This document shows positions 1-12,803 of a DNA stretch of 64,000 bases, one piece after another. The notes beneath the pieces are model-generated. The model saw only the letters and a program-made list of their open reading frames with translations. It made no database searches and was not told where the DNA came from. Each line of letters opens with the position of its first letter. The stretch's first letter is position 1. The DNA is taken from NCBI RefSeq assembly GCF_030247195.1, contig NC_080672.1, positions 33,425,906-33,489,905 of the forward strand. Direction: 5' to 3'. A program made the position numbers and the translations under genes. The DNA comes from Topomyia yanbarensis (taxonomy: Eukaryota > Arthropoda > Insecta > Diptera > Culicidae).

Positions 1-742
1 CCCCCCCCCCCCCCAAATATCTTCTTGAAGCATTTAGCTCTTCTTGCCTTTTCTAGTTTTAACTATTATATTATATGATCTCGTTGAAAATGCCCAACTC
101 TACTACCACATAAAATAACTCTAATTAATGTCTCCGAATCTTTACAAAATTTAATCACGCCCTCTAATTATTTCTACTTTTAAGATAGTCGTATAAATTT
201 TCCCCCTTAGTTAAACATTATTTGCTCCAATAATCTCATTGCTAAAAATGTCAAACCATATTGCCATAAAAACTAAATGACCCCCTAATCTTACGAAAAT
301 TATATTACCCCCTTGTGTATATGTATAGCTAATCAATATGTAATCCCCTAGTTTTAAGTAATTTAAAATGTAAAACAAAATTGGCACCTTTAAGCTAACG
401 CAAACCTGCCTTATCAAATAAACGAATTGGAAAAAAAAATCATAATGCTCTTAATATTTTTTTTTGTTAAATGTAGTTGTTCTCGAGATATTTTCAGTTT
501 TGTTTCAACAATGCAATTATTTTGTTTTTTTACAACCTTTTCATAAGTTATTCGCGCTTCTCCATCAACAAAAATAGGTTTTCCAAAAGGCAAATATGCA
601 GACAAAAAAACAATTTTATTTTTGAATATTTGAACGCCATTTTAAATTGAAATGCTCATAACAAAAATTTTCTGAAATGTACTATTTCTCGAGATATTTA
701 AAATTTTGTTTCAACACCACAATTATTATTTATTATCCACAA
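1..742. other. AT-rich spacer with poly-C start and a 40-bp direct repeat
   Basis: The window opens with 14 C residues. The rest is AT-rich with no convincing gene. A motif of about 40 bp (tctcgagatatttt then ttttgtttcaaca and caattat) occurs at about 481-520 and again at about 691-730, a diverged direct repeat 210 bp apart. The two short minus-strand frames here use non-ATG starts and have no recognisable content. Confidence 0.5.
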
Positions 743-830
743 TTGTTTCTGAAATTTCGTAAATCGTTCAGTTCACGTGATTTTTTGTTTATAAATTTAT
801 AAACGGATTTTTTTCCGTGTAGGAGGTTTA
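743..830 (+). repeat. Interspersed repeat, shared with 8765-8845
   Basis: About 70 bp around atcgttcagttcacg, followed by a T-rich stretch and acggattt, is repeated in the same orientation at 8765-8845 with scattered changes. This is a fragment of an unidentified dispersed repeat; no ends or target duplications are visible. Confidence 0.5.
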
Positions 831-1049
831 TAACAGCCTATTATCTTTCTCTGGACAAAACCAGCCTAAAGGCCGTGTTTCATCCGTCAAGTTGAAGTAG
901 TTCAGCCAAGAATTGATCCACTGGGTTCATGAGATCCAACGTGTTTGGTATCTTCTAGTTGCTGTACCATAAGTGCTGACGATAAAATATGAGTGTGGTT
1001 AGAGTAGTACAAGTTAATCTTCAGCACAGCAAATTTTCTATCCCGCCTT

Positions 1050-3600
1050 GTGCAGGAAGGAAAAACTTCCATACTTTCAGCTCAAGAACCAAATTTCCAC
1101 AAAGGAAAAGCTTATGTTGCAAAGCTATTAAACCACGTCTTCGTAGCTTTCAACAAAAATGACATGGCAAATCCACGAAAAATGCCTCGTGCATGTATAC
1201 TGGCGAATAGCGCTATTGACGCATGTCTTATATCCGACATCACAACTCGCGATATTTGTGCTGTCACAGTCAATATGAACATTGATCATATATGTTTATT
1301 GTATTTGTCGCACAATGAACCATCCCCATCTGATGATTTCAGAAGGGTTGTATCATACTGTAGCAGAAATGGGTTTCCACTAATGTAAAATAGCTTGGAA
1401 TCGTAGACACAGGGACGAGTCAGAGGCATTTAAATTGACTCGCAAAGCATACAGAAATTTGCCACGATTTTCTGAGCGAAACGGCTGGAAAGCCTCTGCA
1501 CAGATGTATCAAGTCAACGAGACTAGTAGATTTCATGAGTTACATTCGAAATCGAAAAACTTTCATGTCAATTCGATTAGAACTGCTAATGGTGAATACT
1601 CGTTTGACGAAGAAACAGTGCTCAACTGTCGTTGACACGCACTTTCCAGGTTGTACGGAGCCATCACCAACGCGTGCCCCTGAGTTCTTTTCAGGTAGTT
1701 TTGATTCTTGGGAATTTGCTCGTACAATTGTGACAACCAAACCGATGAAATGGGCGAATGAAAGTTTTGATCAGTATAAGTCTCCGGAAAAAAATGGAAT
1801 CATTCCAGTTCTACTACAACGAGGATATGAACACTTCAAGCATATTTTGAAAAAGGTTCTTACTTATAGTCTTGCAACAGGATACATTCTATTAGCGTGG
1901 CGCGAAATAACTGTAAAATTAATTTCCAAAGGTGGTCACGTCACTTATGAGGAGGCAAAGAGCTTTAGACCGATCAATTTGACCTCCTTTCTTCTCATAT
2001 CAGTGGAACGTTTAATCGACCACTATATTCGGGACATTAGCTTGGGCGAGTACCCGCTGCATGCAATGCAACATACATATCAGCGAGGGAACCACCCTGT
2101 TACACAATGTTGTCTACAACATTGAAAAATCAATCAAGCTTAGGAGTTTTTCTTGATATTGAAGAGTGATTTTGACTACGTGTCTTTTGAATTCGTATCG
2201 GAAGCAGCACAAAGTCATGGAGTACCTTCATTTATCACGGGCTGGATACACGCAATACTTAGCAACCGACATCTTTGTTCATCGTTAAGGTTGAACAGAG
2301 AATGGGCAAAAATCTAAAACGAAAAAAGCAGTTTTTTCCATACCGTGTGTTAGATCTTCATAAAATCAATCAGCAGTACTGTAACAACATTCTACATAAG
2401 CTGATTGATTTTTATGAAGATCTAACATACGGTGTGGAAAAAACTGCCTTTTTCGTTTTCAATTTTTGCCCATTCTCTATCCAACCTTAACGATGAGCAA
2501 AGATGTCGGTTGTAGCGATGAGCAAACTGACTGTCTGCGGATGTCCTTAAGGTGGTGTGCTGTCGCTACTTCTATGAAACCTTGTCGCTAATGGCTTGTT
2601 AAGGCAATTTAATGAGCTTGGGTTTACAGATTTTCATATGGTTTCGCCGATGATTATCATATAATGATCAGCGGTATTTTCATTAACACACTTTTTGATT
2701 TTATGCAATGGTTTCTTCATGTTGGACTATCAGTTAATTCAAACAAAATATCAACGGTGCTTGTCACGCAACGAAGAATTCCAACCGGAGCTCGTCCGTT
2801 GCAGTTCTTCAACTCTGAAATTGGTGTTGCAGATCAAGTTAAGTACGTTGGGGTAATTTTTGACTCAAAACTTAATTGGGCGGTCCACATCGATTTCAGA
2901 ATCAACACAGCTTGCATGGCCTTCAGCCAATGTAGACGGGTTTTCAGAAAATCTTGGGGGCTCAAACCCAAGTACATTCAGTGGAGCTACACAATTGTTA
3001 GACCAATACTGGTATACTGGTGTCTTATGTGGTGGCAGAAGGGAGAAGTCACGATAATCTAACCAAATTTAAACTATATTTAGAGGATAGTCTTGGTGGC
3101 GATGACTGGTGCGTTCTTGACAACACCTACTGCTGCTCTGGAGGCGCTCTTGAACGTAAAACCACTGTATGTGTTTCTGAAACAAGAAGCACTTTCTTGT
3201 GCATACCGTTTTAAGGTCTTGGAGGGCCGAGCCGGTACTGGTGTCTATTGTCGTGAAATGAGATTAGACCAATCCCATTCGCTTGGTAGATACTGTACCG
3301 TACTCCAAGCAGAAACCTTCGCGATTCTGTGAGGCGTACAATCGGTACTTCGACAAGGAATTTGCGGTAAATGAATTGATTGTTGCTCTGACTCTCAGGC
3401 TACCCTAAAGGAACTTAGTTCGCTGATACGAGATCGAGATTACTAATCGCATGTCGAACTTATATTGAAAAGCTTAGCATTGCAAATGCTATTTAACTAT
3501 CGGTATTACGGAAATAAATAGGCGGACGAATTAGCTAGGCGCTGCGACTGACATCGTTGATCCAGAACCAGTTCTACCACTGTCAATAAGTTGGATTAAC
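1050..3600 (+). pseudogene. Degenerate non-LTR retrotransposon (LOA/R1/I-like), RT to RNase H
   Basis: Conceptual translation in shifting frames gives a LINE polyprotein in the expected order. About 1535-2125 carries the RT N-terminal blocks (KSPEKNGIIPVLLQ, SFRPINLTSF, LIDHYIRDI). About 2520-2640 carries a decayed catalytic region (LTVCGCP-stop-GGVLS). About 2664-3062 has the post-RT block (KYVGVIFDSKLNW, CRRVFRKSWGLKPK, RPILVYW). About 3093-3332 holds the TTPTAALEALL block and the start of RNase H (HSLGRYCTVLQAETFAI), ending near ADELARRC at about 3540. The presence of RNase H points to the LOA, R1 or I groups. At least three frameshifts plus stops make it dead, and no poly(A) tail or 5' end is seen. 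A palindrome interrupts it at 2263-2512. The clade is uncertain; the LINE identity is not. Confidence 0.85.
2263..2512. repeat. 250-bp palindrome inside the LINE
   Basis: The left arm from 2263 (caaccgacatctttg, then atcgttaaggttg) is the near-perfect reverse complement of the right arm ending at 2512. Arms are about 110 bp with about 25 bp between them. The outer part of the left arm is itself LINE coding sequence (SNRHLCSSL), so the LINE sequence appears inverted at the far side. That fits a foldback or inverted duplication better than a simple MITE insertion. Confidence 0.75.
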
Positions 3601-4000
3601 CCATTACGTCCTAGCGTATGAAATTTCATACGCAAAAACAACACATTTCAAGATCATACTTGTTATACGATAACGGCGTTTTCAAACTTCTGGTCTTCTG
3701 AGAACGTTAATTAATACCCTATAGTTTATAATGTGTATGCTCAATAATCTTTTTTATAAGATTCCATTGTGTTTTCGGGTGTCAAAGTTGGACAAAATTC
3801 AAACCAAAATATGAACAATACATATTATCAATTTTATCTTCTAAATCACTAATTCTTGTTTCGGATTGTGAACGAATGGCCATGAGAGGTGTGAAAGATG
3901 TGGCTCAGTGCGAAAAAATGGAAGAAATTGGTGAAACAATTGCGAAAATTCTGCTGGTAGTTCAAGGTATGAAATTTCATACGCAAGGCTGAACCGATAT
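3601..4000. repeat. Two copies of a palindromic GTATGAAATTTCATAC motif; possible piggyBac-like relic
   Basis: A perfect 20-bp palindrome, gcgtatgaaatttcatacgc, lies at 3614-3633, and its 16-bp core recurs at 3967-3982. The first copy follows ttaaccc at the 3' end of the LINE relic. A TTAA-CCC start is typical of piggyBac-like elements, but no opposite end was found. The interior has no readable transposase. Confidence 0.4.
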
Positions 4001-5568
4001 CTTATTTTTCCCAAGGCAAAATTATTTTCTCTTATGGGTCAGGAGGGAATTCACAACTTTCTCGTTGATTTTAACGTTGAATCAGTGCATTCAAGGCTAA
4101 CAAATGCTTAATACGTAGCTGATCATACCTGGTTCCACCCAGAATATTTTTTATGTAAATTCTCGTAAGAAAATGTTCTTTTTCTTAAAATAATTACAAA
4201 TTGTGTTTTCTGAGCAAACCCCTAGATATAGACGAAATTACACGATTTCTGCTGAACAAACTGATGTTTTCATCCATCGAAAAAGGTGTTCAATGTTTTC
4301 TTTGTTACGTAATGTTTGCCTAAAAGTGCATCCAAAGCTAATTGTTCAAATTTCTCGAATCTAGAAATAAGAGTGATATAACTCATTTCAACGTCACCCA
4401 TACAAGAAGTTCAGTTCAAGAACGGTCCAAGTTGAAAAACTTTATAAATAAGACTACTGGTTTTATTACAGATTCTTTTTGTGGTAAAGATTTTTCTAGT
4501 GACTAATGTTTGTACATCCGCTAACGCAGTTTGGCATCTACGAACATAGAAAAACTTCGATTTTAACCATTTAACTTGTGAAAATCGCACTACTTGAAAT
4601 ACTTAAGAAATCGCAGAAAACAGATCGTTTCGTTTTCGAAAGCAACATGAAAACTTCGTCATTTACGTAGATTTATTCTGCCCCGGACAACGGAGTTCAA
4701 ACAGTGCATATGCGTTTAACCGGCTCTAGTTCATCGTTCGTCTTTCTTAGTGAATGCATTCTTAATCCTAGGAAAATGCCATTAAATCACCAAAGCCAAA
4801 TTGTCACGTATTAGTTTTGTCAATACACTGCTAGCTGCAGATTACTTTACGCGGATGCAGGTGAGAGAAACATAACGCAGAGATATTTGTTGCCACAAAT
4901 TCTTGGCCAACAACTTGGTTCGGGTTCCGCATAAATATATTCTAGAAAACAGAAACGAAAAAAGTATTCTAGTTACACTGTTACACAAAAAAAAGAGTAT
5001 TTTCGATAGTTTTCTTTTTTCTGCTGTATCCCGAAACAGGATTTTTGGAGTTCGGACGTTCTTGCACTAATCTTCTTTTATGTAGGAATAGAAAACTCGT
5101 GCGTGTCGACGTGGCTTATATGTTCACTTTGCTTTTATCGTTTGTCAGTATACTGAGGTTTTCTAGGCAACAGAAATTTTATTTAAGTAGTACAACAATA
5201 TTTTCTTGTATACGACATGTTAAAATTGTGAATTTTTCAATATCCATGAATACTCATAAAAATACCTCTTCTTTTTGTAATTCTTGTGCCGCCACCAGTG
5301 CAAAACAGCTAAATTCAAAACATTCCATATTTAGTAGGGCAGTAGTACGTCAACAGTTCGTACAATTCCATTTAGATGTCCCTCGTATTTTTTTTGAATT
5401 TGACTGTATATTCCTTGTCGTATGGTACTGTGCCCTTGATACAATAAATCCTTGAACAGAGTCACTGGTAACTCGTTCGTAATACAATATTGAAAGATTT
5501 CGTTCCCCAATACTCGTCAGCGACCCAGTTCTTGGTTAACCGAGACATCACTTGGTACCAGCCAGTGC
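4001..5568. other. No supported gene
   Basis: AT-rich sequence with short frames only. The longest plus-strand frame (about 5045-5455, 136 residues) begins on a non-ATG codon, has no recognisable domain and looks like chance. No inverted repeats or target duplications were seen. Confidence 0.4.
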
Positions 5569-5693
5569 CTTTAGGCGTTCACACATGTTGTGTGACCTGT
5601 TTGGACTTAATGTCGCCAATTTGGTGTTAGTTTTGATACATCGTCTAACTGACAGCAAGTTGGTATCAGTTACTGACGAGTGGAACATGAAAC
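5569..5693 (+). repeat. Dispersed repeat, copy 1 (see 13779-13919)
   Basis: A stretch of about 125 bp starts with ctttaggcgttcaca, passes through gatacatcgtctaact, and ends with agttactgacgag. It is shared with 13779-13919 in the same orientation at roughly 75 percent identity by eye. It could be the 3' end of a LINE or SINE; neither ends nor target duplications are clear. Confidence 0.55.
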
Positions 5694-5859
5694 ATTAAAA
5701 TTCAACTTTCCATTGTTTCAACCTTGAATGAGTTGATAAAAATGGGAAAACTGGAATATTTTCCAGCAATATGAATATACACACTGGATTTAATTTTAAT
5801 CAAATATCCATAAATTGTTGTTGTTTACATCACATCAAATTCCACATGCTCCCCCAAAC

Positions 5860-6245
5860 AGTACCGATTGAAGCTATCACACAGCGCTCCGGTTCGCTAA
5901 CGCGCTCTGTTTGTTATCCATCCATTATATCGTCGCGACGCATCTGGCTGAGTCACCGCTCTCGGAATACACCCATTGAGCGAGCGTGGAAAAGTGGTGA
6001 CCTAACAGCGTGCCATGCCGCTAAATACACGACCATCAGACAGCGACGCATATTAGAAACAAGTAACTTTATCTTTGTTGCCCGACAACCGCCCGACTGC
6101 CGCCGGATTTGGATACAGAGAACGCAGCTGTTATATGCATTAGCAGAACAGATTGATTCTCCGGTTTTTCGGCAATAACTTACGAATATCGCAACGCGAC
6201 GAAGAACTAATCCAGGAATTCCGGCTCTAGCAGTTATGTTGGTTG
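5860..6245. other. GC-richer island of unknown function
   Basis: This block is visibly richer in G+C and CpG than its surroundings. An open plus-strand frame reaches 6178 but has no recognisable domain. On the minus strand a donor-like sequence (ttc|gtaagtt) lies near 6182. It may be an untranslated first exon or a regulatory region; I cannot assign it. Confidence 0.3.
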
Positions 6246-7919
6246 TGCGATGTTAATTAAAGTGTTCATCCCTGGGGAGATAAATTTATGCAAATTGCTC
6301 GATTGCTTCTCATGACTGAATTATACAGATACTAACGGAGCTCATGAGCATCGGTAAATGCAAGCCTTTGTGTGTACAACAGATTCAATTGCAATAGAAT
6401 GTCTTGATTCATAGTCAGTGCTGGTGCAACGACGGATCAGTGATGCCTGTTCCATGCAGCGCGGAATGTCGTTTCAAGAAATAAATACTACGCCTTCATC
6501 AGCAGAATGAGACACTGATTAGTTTTGCGCTGAAATGTTGATTTTAATGATAAAGATTAGTGTGGCGTTCAGTAGTTTTAAAATATTCTATTTATGCCTT
6601 CCACATTGCTTTGTGCTGTATCTCAAAAACATCACACCTGTACGTTAATTATTATTATTATTAGCTTAGTGAGACATATTACTTTACTGCCTGAATAGTC
6701 TCCTGCCAATTGAAAAGAGTAGTGAATGAATGGTAGAATGAGAAAGAGAAAGACCCCACGCGCTAATATAGTCCACTCGTCCGACTAAAAGCCACCTCGG
6801 CAGGCTAATAGTGTTTGTCTGGGTTGTCTCTAATTTCATCCTTCTCCTCGTTAGTTTCGAGTTTCTTTGCCTTTTGACGTAAGAGGCTAGCACTCTATCG
6901 CATCAACACCAATAATGGTCACTAGTCTATCATCCATATAGAGAGAGCCGGTATCCAGCAAAAACAGACTTCTGATCCCCAAAGTAGGTTACCGGTTCTC
7001 CTTCGTAGTTAGGAAAGTATGCTCCACTTTTGTGTGCACCACAGTCGACTTTGTTAGAACAAACGCAGCTTGGCTAAAGTGATTCTGGCGAATACGTGCT
7101 GTGAAATCATGAAGAAAGCCAACATTACAAGTTCCTATATAACCGTCATCCACTATAATCACTGCGTCGTAAAACTCGCACGACCCGCACGAAAAGACTT
7201 ACACCGCAGAACATAAAACTTCATTTTATTGCATCAAATTGACAAAAAAAATGCTTTGTCAGTTTGGTCGCGCAGTAAACTGCGTCAGCAACGACGAAAA
7301 TGAAAGCTTAACCTAAAGAATCTGATCCCAGCAGCTGGCGTACGTTTCTATAATGTAAATTGAATGAAATCAGCGATTGCCCCCGCTGCTCAAGTTTCTC
7401 GTGCACTTGGGGCAAAAAGTAATGCTTCTAAGCAAAGAGTGAATGCAATGCTCTAAATTGCATCAGCTGGTATGACCATTGTATATCGCATTCAGTTGAA
7501 TTTTCTATTCACTATATGTGTAAATAAATCTTAATTTGAGCAGCTGGGCTCAAGCATTTGTTAAGCCAGATATTTTCACACCAAGCAATTTGGTTTGATG
7601 CGAATATGCAGCGATGACATGTGTTAAGTCTGGTACCAGTGGATGGAGGAAAAAATAAGGTGCTAATGCAAATGTGAGATTTCGGTTTAGAAATTACGAA
7701 GATGTGGTTGGTGCTATCGCGAGAACAACATTCTAATCGATGGAGAAGGCTAGGCTTCGCGTTATTATTTAAAATGTTAAGCTAGACAGCAAATGAAACT
7801 TTATCAAAGACTATCAATTTGTTTTCCTACTTCCACGCGCAAAGAGAACAATACATTACAACCAAAATCCCCCCATCTAAACAATAACATAATGAAGTTT
7901 AAAAAATACATTATTTGCT
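6246..7919. other. No supported gene
   Basis: Short frames only. A small (att)n run lies at about 6648-6662. The block 6670-6960 is less AT-rich and may be an old repeat, but no termini were found. Confidence 0.35.
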
Positions 7920-8182
7920 CGGTGTTAAGTCAGACCGGACGAAGTGATAAAATATTGATTTCGAGAAAAACTAGTTTAAAGTTTGAATCGCAGCATCCTT
8001 TACATTATGATTGGAAATAATTAATTAAAAACTTAATAATGTAAAGGATTTGCCATAATTCTTGTTTATTGTTACATATTTCAAATCTGGCAAAAGTCGA
8101 ATGTAGCTGACGATATTCCTTATCCAGTCATTATCTCATTTTTTGATGTTTTGCGACTTAGTCCGGTCTGACTTAACACCGA
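7920..8182. mobile_element. MITE with TIR cggtgttaagtcagaccg
   Basis: The ends are inverted repeats: cggtgttaagtcagaccgg at 7920 and its complement ending near 8182, with the similarity extending a few bases inward (aagtg against cactt with changes). Length is about 263 bp, too short for a transposase. A second internal inverted pair (catcctttacattatg at 7993 and ataatgtaaaggat at 8036) gives further dyad structure. The target duplication is not clear. Confidence 0.7.
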
Positions 8183-9647
8183 CCATTTGACATCGTTCAC
8201 CACAATGAATTCAAATATAATTCGTGTTGCAATAGGGAGAAGTGGAATTCATCCAAATCAAACATTGAATGTTTTATCACCGTCATTAACCTTCATGTTC
8301 GTGTTGTTCTGGCTCAGACCGCGTTGTGTACTTATGAAAATCAGATTTTCACGTATCAGTTAAGTACGCAAACAGCACACATATTTATTTCATCCCGATC
8401 CGTTGTATTCTCCCCATTGCATGAATTCAATGAAATGAATGATGAATCATAAAATGAAACGAATGAATGAATCGCATCACCTTTTTGGAAAAATCCGATA
8501 GTAAACTCATGAACAAATATCACGAAATATAACCATGAACGTCGTTCATTCCATTCGACGCTTTTAGTCGATATAGCTAATACTAATCGGTGTATTCCCA
8601 AATTATGATCTAGAATCAGAAAAAGAACTAAACGTCTTCAGGACAGAACCACAGTAACCCTATCAAACAGTCATGCCGTGTATTTTTTAAGTGTAAACTG
8701 GTTTTGTGGAAACACGAATAGTTTCATGAAAACGATGTTTATTATTGACGATTTCAGGAGCTTGGTTACGATTTTTATAAGATCGTTCAGTTCACGATTT
8801 TTTTTCATTTCATGAATTTTTAAACAGATTTCTTTTGGTATTAGTAAGGGAAAGTGGTCGGTTTTCAGCAGCGCGACGTAACTTTTGACAGAAAGCAGAC
8901 ATGGTCATTCTAACAAATATTATTTGTGTGTTATATTAGCACGTTCTTTTTGCTCTGCTATACAACCACAATATTTTTTGAACAAGTGAAAATCCAATTA
9001 AATTTTTTTTTAATCGTTTGCTTAGTTTTATAGAAAGAAGTAAATCGATCGAAAATGTGTCCTAATTCGTTTTTGCACCTCTATTCATTCCACCCATGTG
9101 AACACATTAGTTAGAGCAGTGTCTGCTATCTCTATTGAACGCATTAGCTCAAATGGTAGGATGAATAAAGGTGCGTTGTACTCGACTTTTCGCTTCGCTC
9201 TAACGCGAGTATTTTACATTTTCCTAGCCAGATTTTTTATTGATCTGCTTCTTAAGAACGAAGCAAAGATGTTCATACCTATTTAAGCGTAATCCAATCA
9301 GTGTAAGCCGAGTTATCAGTTAAATAGTGTGACATCGTGACTAATGAGATGTATAAGGGCTCGTGTACCCTATGAGCGTTTTTAATGTTTTTTAAAGTGA
9401 ATTAATTTTATTTTGTTATTCGAAAATTGAATGCCATTGAAATGCACGTCACAATTTCTTTTTACTCAGTTCTCAAAAGGGTTACTAAAATCGGTTGTCG
9501 GCACCCCTTTTTTGTGGCAAATGCAGAGTTCTTTATAACATAGTCAATATGGGTATTTTCGGAACGGACTTTCCGAATAGATGCCAGAGATCTATTTTTT
9601 ACACCATTCTGAAAACCAAGATGGCGATTTCCGGTTTTGAAAATTTG
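8183..9647. other. No supported gene; contains repeat fragment 8765-8845
   Basis: AT-rich spacer. It holds the second copy of the repeat described at 743-830. Short frames on both strands show no domain content. Confidence 0.4.
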
Positions 9648-9715
9648 CATGGAGAAAGCCAACCTGGTCATGTTTTCAGCGCTGTATAGCACAGTATACA
9701 CCAGATTGTCAAGAC
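9648..9715 (+). repeat. Dispersed repeat fragment; matches the interrupted copy at 11190-10075
   Basis: The sequence catggagaaagccaacctgg through tgttttcagcgct to gtatacaccagattgtc appears in inverted orientation at 11190-11129, where the hAT element 10093-11128 splits it exactly at gtatac. This copy therefore acts as the empty site for that insertion. Confidence 0.7.
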
Positions 9716-10092
9716 CAGGGAGACAACTTTGTCGAAGACTGCAAAGCGATCCGACTTAAATAGAAGATATTGAATTTTTTAGCGAAGTGGTCCCTATGTT
9801 TGTTTTACACGGGACCTAGCCGCGCATGGTTGTGGTTCAGAAATCGATATCCATATGATATATTTTGTTTTTAACAAAAATTGTTTGATTTAGTAAAATA
9901 GTATCCATGCTTCGAAAAATTTTAATACATGAAAATATTAGTTCCCAATTTCATCATATATAGAACGCCACCACTAACTTTCCAACGAAGATAGATAAGC
10001 CGTTGACTTCTTCAGACGAATCACTCCAAAAAGCATTTCATACAACTGTATGGAAGACACCAACTTCTTTATCATGAGAATCTAGTGTATAC

Positions 10093-11128
10093 TAGAGATG
10101 GACGGGTTCGGGTCGAGTTCGAGTTCAATAAATTACAATTTCTCCTGTTCGGGTATTTGAAATTTGAAACAAGCACTTTCTGTCAGATTGTCCCAGGGAT
10201 AACCCGGATTCCTTCCAATCTTAGGGTATTGATCGTAAAAATATTGCTTGTTCTGTTCAAGTCATTAACGGATTTATATAAGTTTGAGGTGCTTCCGAGA
10301 ACTCCATTACAAATATCGAAGCAATCCTACCGGCGCGCATATTGTACTACCTGAAGTATAAAAAAATTATATAGCCCATTGTACATAGACGATCGTCCTA
10401 ATGCTAATGATGCGACATCAATAACGCATCAGAGAATCTTGATTGACACCCTTCGACACACACAAGTTTGGCTGTGCCAACCAGCAATGCGGGTGACATC
10501 GTGAAAACTATCGAATAGGAGTTGCCATAGCTTAATTGAATACATGTAATAATCTATACAAAACTACTCTTGGTTTTTTAGAATGGTTTTCGATAAAAAA
10601 AAATAGAAGTTTTGCTTAAGTTAGCCGCCGATTCAACCTACTCTCCGGTTAAGATATCGACGATTTATAAGTTTCCCAGAACATTACAAATTTGACGTCC
10701 AATAATAATAAATATAAATGCGAATTCCATTCCCCAGTAATTCGTTTTACCATAGCCAGATATAACTGGACGCGAATTATGCTACTTCGGATTCGAGTAA
10801 TTCTATCATTCCTAGATGAGCCTAGGATCCATATTAACAAGTAAGGAGCCATATTAACAAGAAAGATCCGGGCCGGGTTTCTCAAATATTTAAATTTTCT
10901 GGTTCAGGTCGGGTTTGGATTTTCATATTTTGATTTCTCGAGTTCCGATTTCACAAAGTTTTCAATCTCGGGTTCGGGTTTTTCAATTTTAAAATGTTCG
11001 GACTCGGGTTCGGTTCGGTGTTTTTTTTTAATTTTGTAATTACGGGCTTGAATCGGGTTTTTCAATTTTCAAACTCTTGGGTTCGGGTCGGATTCGGGTT
11101 CGAAAATATTGAAACCCGCCAATCTCTA
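10093..11128. mobile_element. Non-autonomous hAT element, 1036 bp, 8-bp TSD gtgtatac
   Basis: The element begins tagagatggacgggttcggg and ends with the inverted ccgccaatctcta. It is flanked on both sides by an exact 8-bp duplication, gtgtatac (10085-10092 and 11129-11136), the hallmark of hAT elements. The right third is studded with variants of ttcgggt/gggttcggg, subterminal repeats of the kind transposase binds. No transposase frame remains. A 19-bp tandem duplication (catattaacaag...) lies at about 10831-10862. The undisrupted relative at 9648-9715 confirms the insertion point. Confidence 0.85.
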
Positions 11129-11499
11129 GTGTATACAATGCTACCAAGCAGCGAAAACAAGTCCAGATTGGCTTTCTCCATGTAAACTATGAAAGAATCC
11201 CAAGCAAACCTTAAGCACGTTGGTCCGGTACTTAGACTTGGCCGATTTCGCTTAAATTTGGAGCAGACTTTTCGGGTGGGACTGCGAATTGACGCAAGAC
11301 AATTAATGAGGCTTTCAGAAAAACATCTAATTTTGCCAAAAGGTTGACACGATTCAGTTCTATTGGCATTTTGCTGCAAAGCTCAATTACCTGCTGCGAC
11401 ATCTACAGATTAATAGCATAAACAAGATAAAGTGGATGTTTGTGTGTTTTTCATATCAACGCTAAGTGATTTGAAATATTTTTTTATATTTTTCCGTAA

Positions 11500-12803
11500 G
11501 TAGGAGAGTCCGAGGAGGGTTGAAACAATTTTTTGTTTTTGTTAGATAAATCGACAAAAACTGTCATTCGATGATTGCTTAATTTAAAGTTCCTTACTTC
11601 TGTTTGTGCTTTATCAAATTACATCAGAATAACTGGTACAAATCAATAACAAAGCATCAATATATTGATTTTTGTAACAGTGCTCTTTTTGTTTCAACTC
11701 TCCCCATACCGAGGTAAGTTGAAACAGCAATGAATGTGAGTTGTAACTAGTAACCAATTACTTTAAATATTATCAAAACTTTTTCTAAAGTATCGAATTC
11801 TACTACCGTATCATTTTTATTCGTTCACGCTAAGATAATTCCTTAAAATGACATGCATTCTTAACACTATTTTTGACAGTGTATATCTTGTAAAAACTGA
11901 CACTTGTTTTAAAAATTAATGTTTGATTTTGGTTACAAATGCAGGAATTTCTGCACTCATCCCAACAGTAATAGCAGTAAGATACTTTACCTAACCACTA
12001 ATTAAGTATAACTGTAAAATCAAGAAATTTGATACCCATTTTTCATATATTTGGATAGTATGTATTATTTTCCAACCACTTCACCTAGAACATTCTACAT
12101 TTATTAAAAAGGTTGATATGACCAATGATACTATTTATGACTACAAGTGATACGGGTTTATGAAAACAGGTAATTTGGTATCCATGTCGGTAGTATTTAG
12201 TTCATTTTGGATTATGGTCACCATGCTTCAGAAACTGATAGGAGTAAACAATTAGAACAAATGCATATTCCGTGGTTTTCAATGACCTAGATCGAATAAA
12301 TTGAGAACGTTGACCACTGTTGTCAATTCAGGAAAGAAGAATCTTGATTATTATTATTTGTTCAAGGTCGTTAATGTGATTATAACATTACCATAAGACT
12401 AGAAGTTCATCATCGAGGAGAGTTGAAACAAAGTGTTTCAACTCTCCTAGGTCGAAAAGTAAGTGCAAATTATACATTGCAAAGATAGAAAGAATCGCAT
12501 ACAAATCATAGATGTTAACGCTCAGACTAGATAATAGTGATATTTCCATGATTGAACATCACTTAATATCCTCTTTACACCAATTTGAAGAAAATAACGA
12601 AAACTTACGTTTGCTAATTTTTGTAGTGTGTTTATCGTAAGTACTCAACCACTCATTTAACGTAGTTGGCGTGTATTGGAGGGTTTGTGGGTACGATATA
12701 AATAAAACAAGGCATTATTGTTTTATCCCTAACGGTACTGTGTTGCTAATAATGAGCACTGTTTCAACTCTCCTCTGTTTCAAATCTTCTCGGTTTCCCC
12801 TAC
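11500..12803. mobile_element. DNA transposon relic with gtaggggaaaccgag TIRs and internal ttgaaac repeats
   Basis: The left end (gtaggagagtccgaggag, then gttgaaacaa) at 11500 is inverted at the right end (tttcaaatcttct, then cggtttcccctac) ending at 12803, giving about 1.3 kb. The core gttgaaac/gtttcaac with ctcctc recurs inside, at about 11690-11730 as an inverted pair and at about 12411-12455 as a tight palindrome. These look like repeated transposase-binding sites. No coding capacity was recognised. A related left end lies at 45353. Confidence 0.65.

Noticed and set aside
5045..5455. 136-residue plus-strand frame
   Set aside because: Starts on a non-ATG codon, and its composition matches AT-rich spacer; no domain seen.
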